From Bacteroidetes bacterium HGW-Bacteroidetes-3 (lineage in GTDB: Bacteria; Bacteroidota; Bacteroidia; Flavobacteriales; Flavobacteriaceae), in contig PHDE01000013.1 in assembly GCA_002842505.1 (NCBI GenBank), forward strand, positions 1 through 33,961: 33,961 nt of DNA, written 5' to 3'. A model generated the notes under the pieces. It saw only the letters and a list, made by a program, of their open reading frames with translations. It was not told the DNA's origin and made no database searches. Below, in pieces: positions 15,341 through 24,913 of the stretch (position 1 is its first letter; every line of letters starts with the position of its first letter). The translations under genes and the position numbers were made by a program.

Positions 15341-16873
15341 ATGGCAATTAAAGTTGTAAATGCTTTAAAATATTTAGGGCTGTTCTCAATAGTATTTTTT
15401 ACTATAATATCGTGCGAAAAAGAAATTGAAAGTATTGGCGTTAACCTGGTTAACAATAATAATTTCACCATAAATAAAGACACTTCAGAAGTTTTGGCGA
15501 CCAATGAAAATATTGTCAGCGTTCCAACTAGCGGAACCACAGTTACGCAGTATTTATTGGGGGTTTATTCCGACAATGAATTTGGAACGTTAAAAGCGTC
15601 CATTGTGTCGCAATTGAATCTGCCTGCAATTGGAACTGCCTATAACTACGGAACAAATTACACCATTGATTCTGTGGTAATGTCCATTCCTTATCAGGTT
15701 ACCAAAGGCGTTAAACAAAGCGACGGAAAACCAACGTTTACCATTGATTCTGTTTTTGGTGATGCCAATGTTGAATTTCAATTGGGTGTTTATGAGCTTA
15801 AAACATTTCTGAATACTTTAGATCCGAACGATCCTTCAAAACCTGCGGTTTATTATTCAGACAAAGAATTTTTAAAAGGTGATACGCCGTTTTATTTGGG
15901 GAATTTTAAAGTAAACCCTAACGATACCGTATCTTATATAAAAAGATTTATGCCCAATGGCAGCACTGTTTATAAGATTGACACCGTTAAACTGGCAGAT
16001 GTAAGTCCGAGTATTAAAATTCCGTTAAATAAAAGTGCAATTCAACAACTTTTTGTGGACAATGCTGCCGGAGCTGAGTTTCAAACTCTTGATAATTTTC
16101 AACATTTTTTTAGGGGTTTTTATATTGAAGCGAAGGAATTAACTTCCAATAAATCGCATCTGGTTTCATTGGCAATGGCAAATGCCAAAATGATTATTTA
16201 TTATTCAAAAGATGAAAATGAAGAAGCTGCTGTTGATTTAAACAATAACGGCGTAAAAGGTGAACAGGGAGTTAGAACCAAGCACAATTTCGATTTTTCA
16301 TTTGGCACCCTAAAAGCAAATCTGTTTGAAAGAGATGTTGCCGCACCGCATCAAAGTGGCGAAAACAGGCTGTATGTGCAGGGAGCGGCAGGTTCAATAG
16401 CAAAAATTGATTTGTTTCAAAATGAAAATTTGGTCGATTTACAAGATAATAATTGGCTGATTAATGATGCAAGCTTGATTTTTTATGTGGATCAAAATGC
16501 GGCCAGCAACATAGTGCCAAATCAATTGTATTTATACAACTATGACGAAAAAACACAAATGGTTGATATTATGAATGAAGGATTGGCGGCAGTTGGCGGC
16601 TTTTTGGAAAGAGACGCAGAAGGAAAACCTTTCCGATATGTTTTTAAAATCACCGATTATATCTCAAGATTGTTAATAACCAATGAGCCACTTAGCTTGG
16701 TGAAATTAGGGTTGAAGGTTTTTAATCCGTCAGATGTTCCTGTCAATATTTTAGATACAAAAATTAAAGATTTCAGCTGGACGCCAAAGGGAGTTGTTTT
16801 ATTTGGGCAAGACCCAAGTTTTGGTGATAAAAGAGTAAAACTGGAAATATCTTATTCAAAAATAAATAATTAA
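15341..16873 (+). CDS. DUF4270 family lipoprotein
   Basis: The 510-residue product has a lipoprotein signal (hydrophobic 11-24, FFTIISCEKE with the lipid cysteine at 25). A long beta-rich body follows (TVTQYLLGVYSDNEFGTLKA, TIDSVVMSIPYQ, and near the C-terminus DFSWTPKGVVLFGQDPSF), matching DUF4270, a Bacteroidota-specific envelope family. The function is not known. It lies between the glycogen-synthase-like gene and glmS, apparently in one transcript, so its supply may be tied to amino-sugar synthesis; that is inference. Confidence 0.85.
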   Translation: MAIKVVNALKYLGLFSIVFFTIISCEKEIESIGVNLVNNNNFTINKDTSEVLATNENIVSVPTSGTTVTQYLLGVYSDNEFGTLKASIVSQLNLPAIGTAYNYGTNYTIDSVVMSIPYQVTKGVKQSDGKPTFTIDSVFGDANVEFQLGVYELKTFLNTLDPNDPSKPAVYYSDKEFLKGDTPFYLGNFKVNPNDTVSYIKRFMPNGSTVYKIDTVKLADVSPSIKIPLNKSAIQQLFVDNAAGAEFQTLDNFQHFFRGFYIEAKELTSNKSHLVSLAMANAKMIIYYSKDENEEAAVDLNNNGVKGEQGVRTKHNFDFSFGTLKANLFERDVAAPHQSGENRLYVQGAAGSIAKIDLFQNENLVDLQDNNWLINDASLIFYVDQNAASNIVPNQLYLYNYDEKTQMVDIMNEGLAAVGGFLERDAEGKPFRYVFKITDYISRLLITNEPLSLVKLGLKVFNPSDVPVNILDTKIKDFSWTPKGVVLFGQDPSFGDKRVKLEISYSKINN

Positions 16874-16888
16874 AAATACATAATTGCG

Positions 16889-18739
16889 ATGTGTGGAATT
16901 GCAGGTTATTTAGGATTTAGAAAAGCATACCCAATAGTAATCAACGGATTACAGCGGTTGGAATATAGAGGTTATGACAGTGCGGGAGTTGTATTGCTCG
17001 ACGGCAATGAAATGAGCCTGTATAAAACAAAAGGAAAAGTTTCTGATTTAAAAAAAATCACCAGACAAAAAAATGTTGAAGGCAATTTGGCATTGGGCCA
17101 TACCCGTTGGGCAACACACGGGATTCCGAGTGATGAAAATTCGCATCCGCATCTTTCAAACTCAGGAAATTTAGTGATTGTCCATAATGGAATTATTGAA
17201 AATTATGACACCATAAAAAAGGAACTCATAACAAGAGGATATACTTTTAAAAGTGATACGGACACCGAAGTTTTAATCAATTTAATAGAAGAGATTAAAA
17301 TTAAAAATAAATGCAAATTGGGAAAAGCCGTTCAAATGGCCCTAACCAGTGTTGTTGGCGCTTATGCAATTGCCGTTTTTGATATTGCAAAACCCGATGA
17401 AATAATTGTAGCCAAATTAGGAAGTCCGATAGCGATTGGCATTGGTGAGAACAACACAGAGTTTTTTGTAGCTTCAGATGCATCACCTTTTATAGAGTAC
17501 ACCAGAAATGCCATTTATTTAGACGATGAGGAATTGGCAGTTATTAAATTGGGCAAAGATATAAGAATTCGTAAAATTCAAGACAATACTGAGGTAGAAC
17601 CTGATATTCAGCAATTAAAACTTAATTTAGAGCAAATTGAAAAAGGTGGTTTCAATCATTTTATGCTCAAAGAAATTCACGAACAGCCACACGCCATTTT
17701 AGACGCTTACAGAGGAAGACTTCTAGCCTCAAAAGGCCTGATAAAAATGGGCAGTGTTGACAACAATATTTCAAGATTTTTAAATGCTAACCGTATTGTC
17801 ATTGTGGCTTGTGGAACTTCTTGGCACGCCGGGCTGGTGGCTGAATATTTGTTTGAAGATTTGGCGCGCATTCCTGTTGAAGTAGAATATGCCTCGGAAT
17901 TTAGGTACAGAAATCCGATTATAAACAAAAATGATATTGTAATTGCCATTTCACAATCGGGCGAAACTGCCGATACATTGGCGGCCATAAAATTGGCAAA
18001 ATCTAAAGGCGCTTTTGTATTTGGGGTTTGCAACGTAGTTGGTTCTTCCATCGCACGAGAAACAGACACAGGCGCTTATACGCACGCCGGGCCGGAAATT
18101 GGCGTGGCTTCAACCAAAGCATTTACCACACAAATCACCGTTCTTGCCTTAATGGCATTAAAACTTGGTAATTTAAAAGGGGAACTTTCAAACTCTATGT
18201 ATCACCATTATATCCAGGAAATGAGTTTAATTCCGGGGAAAGTGGAAGAGGTTTTGAAAATGGATAAAGAAATTGAAAAAATTGCGGCAATTTATAAAGA
18301 TGCCCCAAACTGTTTGTATTTGGGTAGAGGCTATAACTTTCCTGTGGCTTTGGAAGGCGCTTTAAAATTGAAGGAGATTTCTTATATTCATGCAGAAGGA
18401 TATCCAGCTGCCGAAATGAAACACGGACCAATCGCTTTAATTGATGAACACATGCCGGTGATTGTTATTGCCACCAAAAAGGGTCATTATGACAAAGTGG
18501 TAAGCAACATTCAAGAAATAAAAGCACGGAACGGTAAAATTATTGCCATTGTAACCAAAGGCGATACTATTGTTAGGGATATTGCAGACCATGTGATTGA
18601 AATTCCGGAAACCGAGGAAGCTTTTACACCACTTCTGTCAACAATTCCATTGCAATTGTTATCGTATTATATCGCAGTAATGCGCGGTTGTAATGTAGAT
18701 CAGCCAAGAAATTTGGCGAAATCGGTTACGGTGGAGTAA
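16889..18739 (+). CDS. glmS: glutamine--fructose-6-phosphate aminotransferase (isomerizing)
   Basis: The 616-residue enzyme makes glucosamine-6-phosphate, the entry step to peptidoglycan and LPS amino sugars. It has an N-terminal Ntn glutaminase domain with catalytic Cys2 (MCGIAGYLG), RLEYRGYDSAGV, GHTRWATHG and the SDTDTEVL segment. Two SIS isomerase domains follow (VACGTSWHAG, AISQSGETADTL, CLYLGRGYNFPVALEGALKL), and it ends LAKSVTVE. No glmS ribozyme is apparent in the 15 bases upstream. It is last in the unit, with a hairpin terminator downstream. Confidence 0.97.
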   Translation: MCGIAGYLGFRKAYPIVINGLQRLEYRGYDSAGVVLLDGNEMSLYKTKGKVSDLKKITRQKNVEGNLALGHTRWATHGIPSDENSHPHLSNSGNLVIVHNGIIENYDTIKKELITRGYTFKSDTDTEVLINLIEEIKIKNKCKLGKAVQMALTSVVGAYAIAVFDIAKPDEIIVAKLGSPIAIGIGENNTEFFVASDASPFIEYTRNAIYLDDEELAVIKLGKDIRIRKIQDNTEVEPDIQQLKLNLEQIEKGGFNHFMLKEIHEQPHAILDAYRGRLLASKGLIKMGSVDNNISRFLNANRIVIVACGTSWHAGLVAEYLFEDLARIPVEVEYASEFRYRNPIINKNDIVIAISQSGETADTLAAIKLAKSKGAFVFGVCNVVGSSIARETDTGAYTHAGPEIGVASTKAFTTQITVLALMALKLGNLKGELSNSMYHHYIQEMSLIPGKVEEVLKMDKEIEKIAAIYKDAPNCLYLGRGYNFPVALEGALKLKEISYIHAEGYPAAEMKHGPIALIDEHMPVIVIATKKGHYDKVVSNIQEIKARNGKIIAIVTKGDTIVRDIADHVIEIPETEEAFTPLLSTIPLQLLSYYIAVMRGCNVDQPRNLAKSVTVE

Positions 18740-18792
18740 CGACAAGCAAATTCCACCAACCCTTCAAAAATATTTTAAGAACTAACATCAAC

Positions 18793-18823
18793 AAAACACT
18801 TGTGCTAAAAGTACAGGTGTTTT
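18793..18823 (+). terminator. probable glmS terminator
   Basis: An 11-bp stem (AAAACACTTGT / ACAGGTGTTTT, one G-T wobble) with a 9-base loop, about 55 bases past the glmS stop. It ends in four T. Confidence 0.6.
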
Positions 18824-18903
18824 GCAGTAAAAACAACAGATTTCTCCTTCAGTTTAATACTTTAGAATAATTCACATCCCGCACTATTAGATTTATATAG
18901 TAC

Positions 18904-19020
18904 TTAAATACAAACTTTCACAATCCATATAAGGTTAAAGAGGCTTAAACCAAAAACAAGTAAAATAACCGTAAGGAACAACACCAGTTGTGTGTTTTTT
19001 TCAAAAAAAAGTTTTTTCAT
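18904..19020 (-). CDS. small single-pass membrane peptide, 38 residues
   Basis: ATG at 19020, stop at 18904-18906. The product starts MKKLFFEKNTQ, then has one hydrophobic stretch of about 20 residues (LVLFLTVILLVFGLSLFNLI), then a short tail IWIVKVCI. A -7 promoter element (TATTTTTG) lies 47 bases upstream on the same strand. I do not recognise a family. In favour: composition suits a transmembrane peptide, and it fills an otherwise empty 440-bp gap. Against: its length allows chance occurrence in AT-rich DNA, and no terminator follows it. The remaining gap sequence on both sides shows no other gene. Confidence 0.45.
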   Translation of the reverse strand: MKKLFFEKNTQLVLFLTVILLVFGLSLFNLIWIVKVCI

Positions 19021-19067
19021 AGCGTTTTTAAAATAATTTTAAATGAGGGGAATTTAATATTACCTAA

Positions 19068-19075
19068 CAAAAATA
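19068..19075 (-). promoter_or_regulatory. -7 promoter element (TATTTTTG) upstream of the 38-residue peptide
   Basis: Exact TAnnTTTG on the minus strand; the predicted leader is roughly 40 bases. Confidence 0.4.
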
Positions 19076-19179
19076 CTAATTTTAAAATAAGAACAAAATA
19101 TTTTAATGTTTTTTTTGATTATATAGAATTTTGCAATTAATTGAATTGGCGTTGTTTACGAATAAGATATTTATAAAAA

Positions 19180-19791
19180 CTAAAATATGGAGTCATGAAC
19201 CATACTGTGGTTTCCATCATTCCACAAGGTTAAAATATCAGTTGCAACCTGGGCGCCGCTGCCTGCTGCAATGGTAAACTGACTTCGCCAGCCCGCTAAA
19301 ACACCGGCAACGTAAATTCCTTCAGCAACCAAATGATTGTTGTTTTTTAGCATTATACGCTCTTTATGCGGAGGCAAACTGTGGTGCGGAATTACATATT
19401 GCATTAAGCCTTCAATGTTAAAAAGGTTTGAAGGACCAACAGCCACCACAACCGTTTTTGCTTGGTAGGAATTTTTATTGGTGACTACTTTAAAATTGGG
19501 AAATTCTCCTTCAATTTTGTTCACCTTTTCATTTTCTATCTGAACTACATGGGGATATTGTTCAGAAAGTTGATTTAAACCATCTGCCAAAACCTGATGG
19601 CCTCTCGTTCCTTTTTTAAATCCCAAAACATTATTAAGCAAGGCTTCGTGTAATGCCGAGCTTTTTTGATGCACTACAATGCCAATATTTTTATTTTCAG
19701 CATAGGGTTTTTGAACTGCCGAACCTAAAATTAGGGCGCAAGACAATCCGGCTGCGCTTCCTCCTATTATCAATACATCAAAAGCGTCCAT
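19180..19791 (-). CDS. short FAD/NAD(P)-dependent oxidoreductase, thioredoxin-reductase-like
   Basis: The 203-residue protein begins MDAFDVLIIGGSAAGLSCAL, a dinucleotide-binding motif with GGSAAG at 10-15. It has KTVVVAVGPSNLFNIEGL in the middle and the FAD-binding GIYVAGVLAGWRSQFTIAAGSG near the end. It lacks the CxxC redox pair of true thioredoxin reductases and is about 100 residues shorter than they are, with the NAD-binding insert apparently missing. The reaction cannot be assigned. It follows the MarC gene by 10 bases on the same strand and is probably co-transcribed. Confidence 0.8.
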   Translation of the reverse strand: MDAFDVLIIGGSAAGLSCALILGSAVQKPYAENKNIGIVVHQKSSALHEALLNNVLGFKKGTRGHQVLADGLNQLSEQYPHVVQIENEKVNKIEGEFPNFKVVTNKNSYQAKTVVVAVGPSNLFNIEGLMQYVIPHHSLPPHKERIMLKNNNHLVAEGIYVAGVLAGWRSQFTIAAGSGAQVATDILTLWNDGNHSMVHDSIF

Positions 19792-19801
19792 ATTTATGAG
19801 T

Positions 19802-20386
19802 TTAATTATGTAATAATCCCTGAATATTTGAAGTAAACAGTTTAACGGCTATTGCCAATAATACAACGCCAAATACTTTTCTAATAATATTGATGCCGTT
19901 TTTACCTATAATTTTTTCGATTTTCACCGAAGTCTTAAGCACTATGTATAAAAAAACTGTATTTAAAACAATGGCAATCACAATATTTATGGTTGAAAAC
20001 TCAGCCCTTAACGAAAGCAATGTGGTTAAACTTCCAGGGCCGGCCAATAACGGAAATGCCAACGGAAAAACGGAGGCCGTTTTAGCGTTCGTTTCTTCTT
20101 CTTTATAAAGCGAAATTCCCAAAATCATTTCCAGCGCCAAGAAAAACAAAATAAAAGAACCTGCAACCGCAAATGAATTAACATCAATGCCAATCAGGCT
20201 TAAAATACTTGTTCCCAAAAACAGAAAAGCAACCATAATAAAACACGCAACAATAGACGCTTTTTCTGAATGGATGTGGCCAAATTTCACGCGTAAATCA
20301 ATAATTACAGGAATACTTCCTATAATGTCAATTACCGCAAACAAAACCATGGTTGCAGTAACTATTTCTTTAAAATTTATTCCCAT
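19802..20386 (-). CDS. MarC family integral membrane protein
   Basis: The 194-residue protein has about six membrane helices and the MarC/UPF0056 features VLFAVIDIIGSIPVIIDL near the start and ASVFPLAFPLLAGPGSLTTL in the middle. Proteins of this family have no firm function. Several TAnnTTTG-like elements lie upstream on the minus strand (20411-20418 TACTTTCG, 20425-20432, 20442-20449), so the exact promoter is ambiguous. Confidence 0.9.
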   Translation of the reverse strand: MGINFKEIVTATMVLFAVIDIIGSIPVIIDLRVKFGHIHSEKASIVACFIMVAFLFLGTSILSLIGIDVNSFAVAGSFILFFLALEMILGISLYKEEETNAKTASVFPLAFPLLAGPGSLTTLLSLRAEFSTINIVIAIVLNTVFLYIVLKTSVKIEKIIGKNGINIIRKVFGVVLLAIAVKLFTSNIQGLLHN

Positions 20387-20464
20387 TGTATTCCTTTTTT
20401 AAAAGATTGGCGAAAGTAACCAATCAAAAATAGAATTATAACAAAAGTAATGCAAAAAAATAGT

Positions 20465-20472
20465 TATTTTTG
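20465..20472 (+). promoter_or_regulatory. -7 promoter element (TATTTTTG) of the DUF3109 gene
   Basis: Exact TAnnTTTG, only 4 bases before the ATG at 20477. This predicts a transcript with essentially no leader. Confidence 0.55.
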
Positions 20473-20476
20473 CCGG

Positions 20477-21046
20477 ATGTTTCAATTAGGAAAAACAATC
20501 GTTTCAGAAGAGATTATAGACAATGATTTTGTCTGTAATCTTTCAGCCTGCAAAGGCAAATGCTGTATTGATGGGGAAGCCGGCGCTCCGTTGGATGAAG
20601 ATGAATTGATTATACTTATGGATATTTATCCGAAAGTGAAGCCTTTTTTAAGGGCAGAGGGAATTCAGGCTATTGAGGACCAAGGACTTTTTGTTACCGA
20701 TGAAGGGGAATATGAAACTACTTTAATAGACGGGAAAGACTGCGCTTATTCTATATTCGATGAAAACGGCACCGTTAAATGTGGTATTGAAGAAGCTTAC
20801 AATCAGGGCGCGATAGAATGGAAAAAACCAATTTCCTGTCATTTATACCCAATCCGCATTACAGAATACATTGAATTTTCAGCAGTAAATTACCATAAAT
20901 GGCCAATTTGTGACGACGCTTGTTCTTTGGGCGCAGCATTGCAAGTGCCCGTTTACAAATTTGTGAAAGAAGCCTTAATCAGAAAATTTGGCAAAGATTG
21001 GTATATGGAACTGGAAAGAATTGCCAGAAATCACAAACAGCAATAA
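20477..21046 (+). CDS. DUF3109 family cysteine-rich protein
   Basis: The 189-residue protein starts MFQLGKTIVSEEI and has a cysteine cluster CNLSACKGKCC, further cysteines in DCAYSIF, KCGIEEAY and SCHLYPIRI, and a final CDDAC. This pattern matches DUF3109, related to YkgJ-type zinc/iron-chelating proteins, and suggests a bound metal or Fe-S site. The function is not known. The ATG at 20477 is chosen because the family start is MFQLGK; a longer frame begins at 20450, but a -7 element overlaps it. Confidence 0.85.
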   Translation: MFQLGKTIVSEEIIDNDFVCNLSACKGKCCIDGEAGAPLDEDELIILMDIYPKVKPFLRAEGIQAIEDQGLFVTDEGEYETTLIDGKDCAYSIFDENGTVKCGIEEAYNQGAIEWKKPISCHLYPIRITEYIEFSAVNYHKWPICDDACSLGAALQVPVYKFVKEALIRKFGKDWYMELERIARNHKQQ

Positions 21047-21347
21047 AATTTTAAGCGCGTAAAAATCATCTTTAACTATGAATAATTTTTACGCGTACTT
21101 ATCTTAATTTGACGTTTTCGCTTAAACTCCCTAATACCAATTGGCGAACAATTTCAAAATTATCAAAGCCTTAAAAATCAGTGATTAACAATATTGTTTT
21201 GTTCTTGAAATTTTTCAATAATGTTAAAAACTCCATATCAAATGTGAATAAGTAAGCATTTTTTGTGTCTATTTTTTTTCAATATTTGTTTTACTCGTTT
21301 TTTACCAAAAAAACAGCAAAAACTACTAACTAAAAAAACTAAGATTC
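21047..21347. other. 301-bp gene-free region before nrdB
   Basis: No credible ORF. It holds an 11-bp stem CGCGTAAAAAT (21056-21066) / ATTTTTACGCG (21085-21095) with an 18-base loop, probably marking the 3' end of the DUF3109 transcript, and the nrdB leader motif at 21324-21334. I looked for NrdR-box palindromes and found none. Confidence 0.6.
21324..21334 (+). promoter_or_regulatory. leader motif TACTAACTAAA upstream of nrdB
   Basis: An identical 11-mer occurs upstream of nrdA (22483-22493). In both cases it ends exactly 13 bases before the start codon. Confidence 0.45.
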
Positions 21348-22322
21348 ATGTCATTTATTGAACCTATTCTTCAGCCCAACAAAAATCGCTTTGTGATTTT
21401 TCCAATTCAGCACCAAGATATTTGGGAATGGTATAAAAAACAGGAAGCGAGCTTATGGACTGCGGAAGAAATTGATTTGCACCAGGACGTAATAGACTGG
21501 GACTCAAAATTAAATGATGACGAACGTTATTTTATCAAACATATTTTGGCGTTTTTTGCTGCTTCTGACGGAATTGTAAATGAAAATTTGGCCGAAAATT
21601 TTGTAAGCGAAGTGCAATATTCCGAAGCAAAATTCTTTTATGGTTTTCAAATAATGATGGAAAACATTCATTCTGAAGTGTATTCACTGTTGATAGACAC
21701 TTACGTTAAAAATGAAGCTGAAAAGGATCAGTTGTTCAACGCCATTGACTATTTTCCTGCCATTAAAGAAAAAGCTGATTGGGCGCTAAAATGGATTGAA
21801 AGTCCGAGTTTTGCCGAGCGATTAATAGCCTTTGCGGCCGTTGAAGGCATCTTTTTCTCGGGAAGTTTTTGCTCCATATTTTGGTTGAAAAAAAGAGGTT
21901 TAATGCCTGGATTAACTTTTTCAAACGAACTAATTTCAAGAGATGAAGGAATGCACTGCGATTTCGCCGTTCACCTGCACAACAACCATATTGTAAATAA
22001 AGTTCCTAAAGAACGGATTACAGAAATTTTAACAAAAGCGCTCAATATTGAACGCGAATTTATTACAGAATCACTGCCAGTGAGTTTAATAGGAATGAAC
22101 GCCAAATTAATGTCGCAATATTTGGAGTTTGTGACCGATCGATTGTTGACGGAATTTAATTGCGATAAAGTTTACAATGCCTCAAATCCATTTGATTTTA
22201 TGGAAATGATTTCCTTGGAAGGCAAAACAAATTTCTTTGAAAAACGGGTTTCGGAATACCAAAAAGCCGGCGTAAAAAGCGGTACGGGAACCGGAAGCAT
22301 CAGTTTTGATGCGGAATTCTAA
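21348..22322 (+). CDS. nrdB: ribonucleoside-diphosphate reductase, class I small subunit (R2)
   Basis: The 324-residue R2 subunit supplies the tyrosyl radical for deoxynucleotide synthesis. The di-iron site is visible: D74 in AASDG, then ENIHSEVYS giving ligands E105 and H108 and radical tyrosine Y112, and later [13 protein letters not shown] and [14 protein letters not shown] with the remaining Glu/His ligands. The flexible C-terminal tail (GSISFDAEF) that docks to R1 is present. Length is typical of the flavobacterial type. It precedes nrdA by 184 bases that contain an inverted-repeat element and a second copy of the leader motif. Confidence 0.96.
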   Translation: MSFIEPILQPNKNRFVIFPIQHQDIWEWYKKQEASLWTAEEIDLHQDVIDWDSKLNDDERYFIKHILAFFAASDGIVNENLAENFVSEVQYSEAKFFYGFQIMMENIHSEVYSLLIDTYVKNEAEKDQLFNAIDYFPAIKEKADWALKWIESPSFAERLIAFAAVEGIFFSGSFCSIFWLKKRGLMPGLTFSNELISRDEGMHCDFAVHLHNNHIVNKVPKERITEILTKALNIEREFITESLPVSLIGMNAKLMSQYLEFVTDRLLTEFNCDKVYNASNPFDFMEMISLEGKTNFFEKRVSEYQKAGVKSGTGTGSISFDAEF

Positions 22323-22334
22323 GGAATTACGATG

Positions 22335-22460
22335 TACGATTTTTGATTTACGATTGTGAAATAAATTCTTAAAATCAAATCAATTTTTCTTTCCTTCGGA
22401 AAGCTTGTCTGCAGTGGTAGAGGTTGGGGATAGGAAATAATTCGTAAATCAAAAATCGTA
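22335..22460. repeat. inverted heptamer element between nrdB and nrdA
   Basis: CGTAAATCAAAAATCGTA at 22443-22460 is the exact reverse complement of 22335-22352 (18 bp). About 90 bases lie between the arms, with a central CTTTCC-TTC-GGAAAG hairpin. The arms consist of 7-base units (AATTCGT, AAATCAA, AAATCGT), the same family as other intergenic arrays in the window. Confidence 0.75.
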
Positions 22461-22482
22461 AATCAAAAATATTTTAAAAACT

Positions 22483-22493
22483 TACTAACTAAA
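22483..22493 (+). promoter_or_regulatory. leader motif TACTAACTAAA upstream of nrdA
   Basis: Same 11-mer and same 13-base spacing to the ATG as upstream of nrdB. Confidence 0.45.
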
Positions 22494-22506
22494 TATAGCT
22501 AAAAAT

Positions 22507-24888
22507 ATGTTTGTACTAAAAAGAGACGGGAAAAAAGAGCCGGTGATGTTCGATAAAATCACGGCCAGGGTTCGCAATATGTGTTACGGTTTAAACAAAT
22601 TGGTCGATCCCGTGAAGGTTGCCATGCGCGTAATTGAAGGATTGTATGGTGGGGTTCCAACTTCTGAACTTGACAATTTAGCCGCTGAAACCGCCGCAAC
22701 AATGACGGTTCAACATCCAGATTATGCCAAACTTGCGGCACGTATCGCCGTTTCAAACTTGCATAAAAACACCAAAAAAGTTTTTTCTGAAGTGATGTCC
22801 GATTTGTACCATTACGTCAATCCGCGTACCGGAAAAAAAGCACCATTGTTATCCGATGAAACCTATAAAGTGATTATGGACAATGCTGAAAAGTTAGATT
22901 CTACCATCATCTACAACCGAGATTTTGGCTACGATTACTTCGGATTCAAAACATTGGAACGTTCCTATTTGTTGAAAATAAACGGAGAAATTGCCGAGCG
23001 TCCGCAACATCTGTTAATGCGTGTTGCCATAGGCATTCATCAGGAAGATATTGATGAGGCCATTGAAACTTACGAATTAATGTCCAAAAAATTCTTTACG
23101 CACGCCACGCCAACGCTTTTTAATGCGGGAACGCCAAAACCGCAAATGTCTTCGTGTTTCTTGTTGCAAATTCAGGACGACAGTATTGATGGTATTTACG
23201 ACACGCTAAAACAAACTGCGCAAATTTCGCAATCTGCCGGCGGCATCGGACTTTCAATTCACAATGTGCGCGCCACGGGTTCTTATATTCGCGGAACTAA
23301 CGGAACTTCAAACGGCATTGTTCCAATGTTAAAAGTATTTAACGATACGGCACGATATGTAGACCAAGGCGGCGGAAAACGAAAAGGTTCTTTTGCCATT
23401 TATATGGAGCCTTGGCACGCCGATGTTTTTGAGTTTCTGGATTTGCGAAAAAATACCGGAGCGGAAGAAAAACGTGCCCGAGATTTGTTTTATGCAATGT
23501 GGATTCCCGATTTATTTATGAAACGCGTGGAGGAAAATGGCGAATGGACGCTGATGTGCCCAAATGAATGTCCGCATTTGTTCGACACTTATGGAGAGGA
23601 ATTTGAAAAACTATACACCGGCTACGAAAAAGTTGGGAAAGGACGCAAAACCATCAAAGCCCGTGAACTCTGGGAAAAAATATTGGAAGCCCAAATAGAA
23701 ACCGGAAATCCGTATATGTTGTATAAAGATGCGGCCAACCGAAAATCAAACCAGAAGAATTTAGGAACTATCCGTTCTTCTAATTTGTGCACTGAAATTA
23801 TGGAATATACCGCAAAAGATGAAGTTGCGGTTTGTAATTTGGCATCCATTGCGCTTCCTATGTTTGTTGAAGAAAATGAAAACGGAACCAAATTTTTCAA
23901 CCACCAAAAGCTTTATAAAATCACCAAAAAAATTACCCGTAATTTAGATACGGTGATCGACCGAAATTATTATCCGGTGAAAGAAGCCGAAAATTCGAAT
24001 TTCCGCCACAGGCCAATCGGACTAGGTGTTCAAGGTTTGGCAGATGCTTTTATTCTGCTGCGGTTGCCTTTTACAAGTGATGAAGCCAAAAAATTAAACG
24101 AAGAAATTTTCGAGACTATTTATTTTGCTGCTGTAACTTCTTCCATGGAAATTGCAAAAGCAAAAGAGCCCTATTCTTCATTTAAAGGTTCGCCAATGTC
24201 ATTGGGTGAATTTCAGTTTAATATGTGGGGCGTTTCTGAGGAAGAATTAAGCGGAAGATGGGATTGGAAAGCTTTGCGCAAAAAAGTCATCAAAAATGGC
24301 GTAAGAAATTCGTTGTTGGTGGCGCCGATGCCAACAGCTTCAACCTCTCAAATACTGGGAAATAACGAAGCTTTTGAGCCATACACTTCAAATATTTATA
24401 CCCGCAGGGTTTTAAGCGGGGAATTTATTGTGGTGAACAAACATTTGTTGGAAGATTTGGTTGATTTGGGTTTGTGGGACAATGAAATGAAAGAAAATAT
24501 TATGCGCGCTAACGGATCCGTTCAACATATTGACAGTATTCCCCAAGAATTGAAAGTTTTGTACAAAACTGTTTGGGAAATGAGCATGAAAGATATCATT
24601 GATATGTCTCGTCAGCGCGGTTATTTTATTGACCAATCTCAATCGTTAAACTTGTTTATGCAAGATGCCAATTATGCCAAATTAACGTCTATGCATTTTT
24701 ATGCCTGGAAATCGGGTTTAAAAACGGGCATGTATTATTTACGCACCAAAAGTGCCGTAAATGCAACCCAATTTACGGTTTCAAACATTAAAAAAGTAGA
24801 AGAAATTCCTCTTACGCCAGAAGAGTTAAAACAATTGATACTGCAATCAAAAGAGAATCTTGACGATTGTGAAATGTGCGGCTCATAA
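22507..24888 (+). CDS. nrdA: ribonucleoside-diphosphate reductase, class I large subunit (R1)
   Basis: The 793-residue catalytic subunit reduces ribonucleoside diphosphates. An N-terminal ATP-cone ([20 protein letters not shown]) supports allosteric activity control. Barrel motifs include [59 protein letters not shown] and [16 protein letters not shown]. The C-terminal redox pair is C788/C791 (CEMCGS). It is the partner of nrdB just upstream. Whether the two are one transcript is open, because an inverted element separates them and the leader motif is repeated. Confidence 0.97.
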   Translation: MFVLKRDGKKEPVMFDKITARVRNMCYGLNKLVDPVKVAMRVIEGLYGGVPTSELDNLAAETAATMTVQHPDYAKLAARIAVSNLHKNTKKVFSEVMSDLYHYVNPRTGKKAPLLSDETYKVIMDNAEKLDSTIIYNRDFGYDYFGFKTLERSYLLKINGEIAERPQHLLMRVAIGIHQEDIDEAIETYELMSKKFFTHATPTLFNAGTPKPQMSSCFLLQIQDDSIDGIYDTLKQTAQISQSAGGIGLSIHNVRATGSYIRGTNGTSNGIVPMLKVFNDTARYVDQGGGKRKGSFAIYMEPWHADVFEFLDLRKNTGAEEKRARDLFYAMWIPDLFMKRVEENGEWTLMCPNECPHLFDTYGEEFEKLYTGYEKVGKGRKTIKARELWEKILEAQIETGNPYMLYKDAANRKSNQKNLGTIRSSNLCTEIMEYTAKDEVAVCNLASIALPMFVEENENGTKFFNHQKLYKITKKITRNLDTVIDRNYYPVKEAENSNFRHRPIGLGVQGLADAFILLRLPFTSDEAKKLNEEIFETIYFAAVTSSMEIAKAKEPYSSFKGSPMSLGEFQFNMWGVSEEELSGRWDWKALRKKVIKNGVRNSLLVAPMPTASTSQILGNNEAFEPYTSNIYTRRVLSGEFIVVNKHLLEDLVDLGLWDNEMKENIMRANGSVQHIDSIPQELKVLYKTVWEMSMKDIIDMSRQRGYFIDQSQSLNLFMQDANYAKLTSMHFYAWKSGLKTGMYYLRTKSAVNATQFTVSNIKKVEEIPLTPEELKQLILQSKENLDDCEMCGS

Positions 24889-24913
24889 CCTTAAAAATCT
24901 ATTCCTTTTTTTG

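Noticed and set aside
16874-16888. glmS ribozyme
   Set aside because: Only 15 bases separate DUF4270 and glmS, too short for the ribozyme, which is typical of Firmicutes.
19045-19055. GAGGGGAATTT, identical to the outer end of the 42-bp repeat unit
   Set aside because: Only 11 bases match and neither hairpin is present; probably chance, though a remnant cannot be excluded.
21047-21347. NrdR box upstream of nrdB
   Set aside because: No paired 16-bp palindromes of that type were found before nrdB or nrdA.
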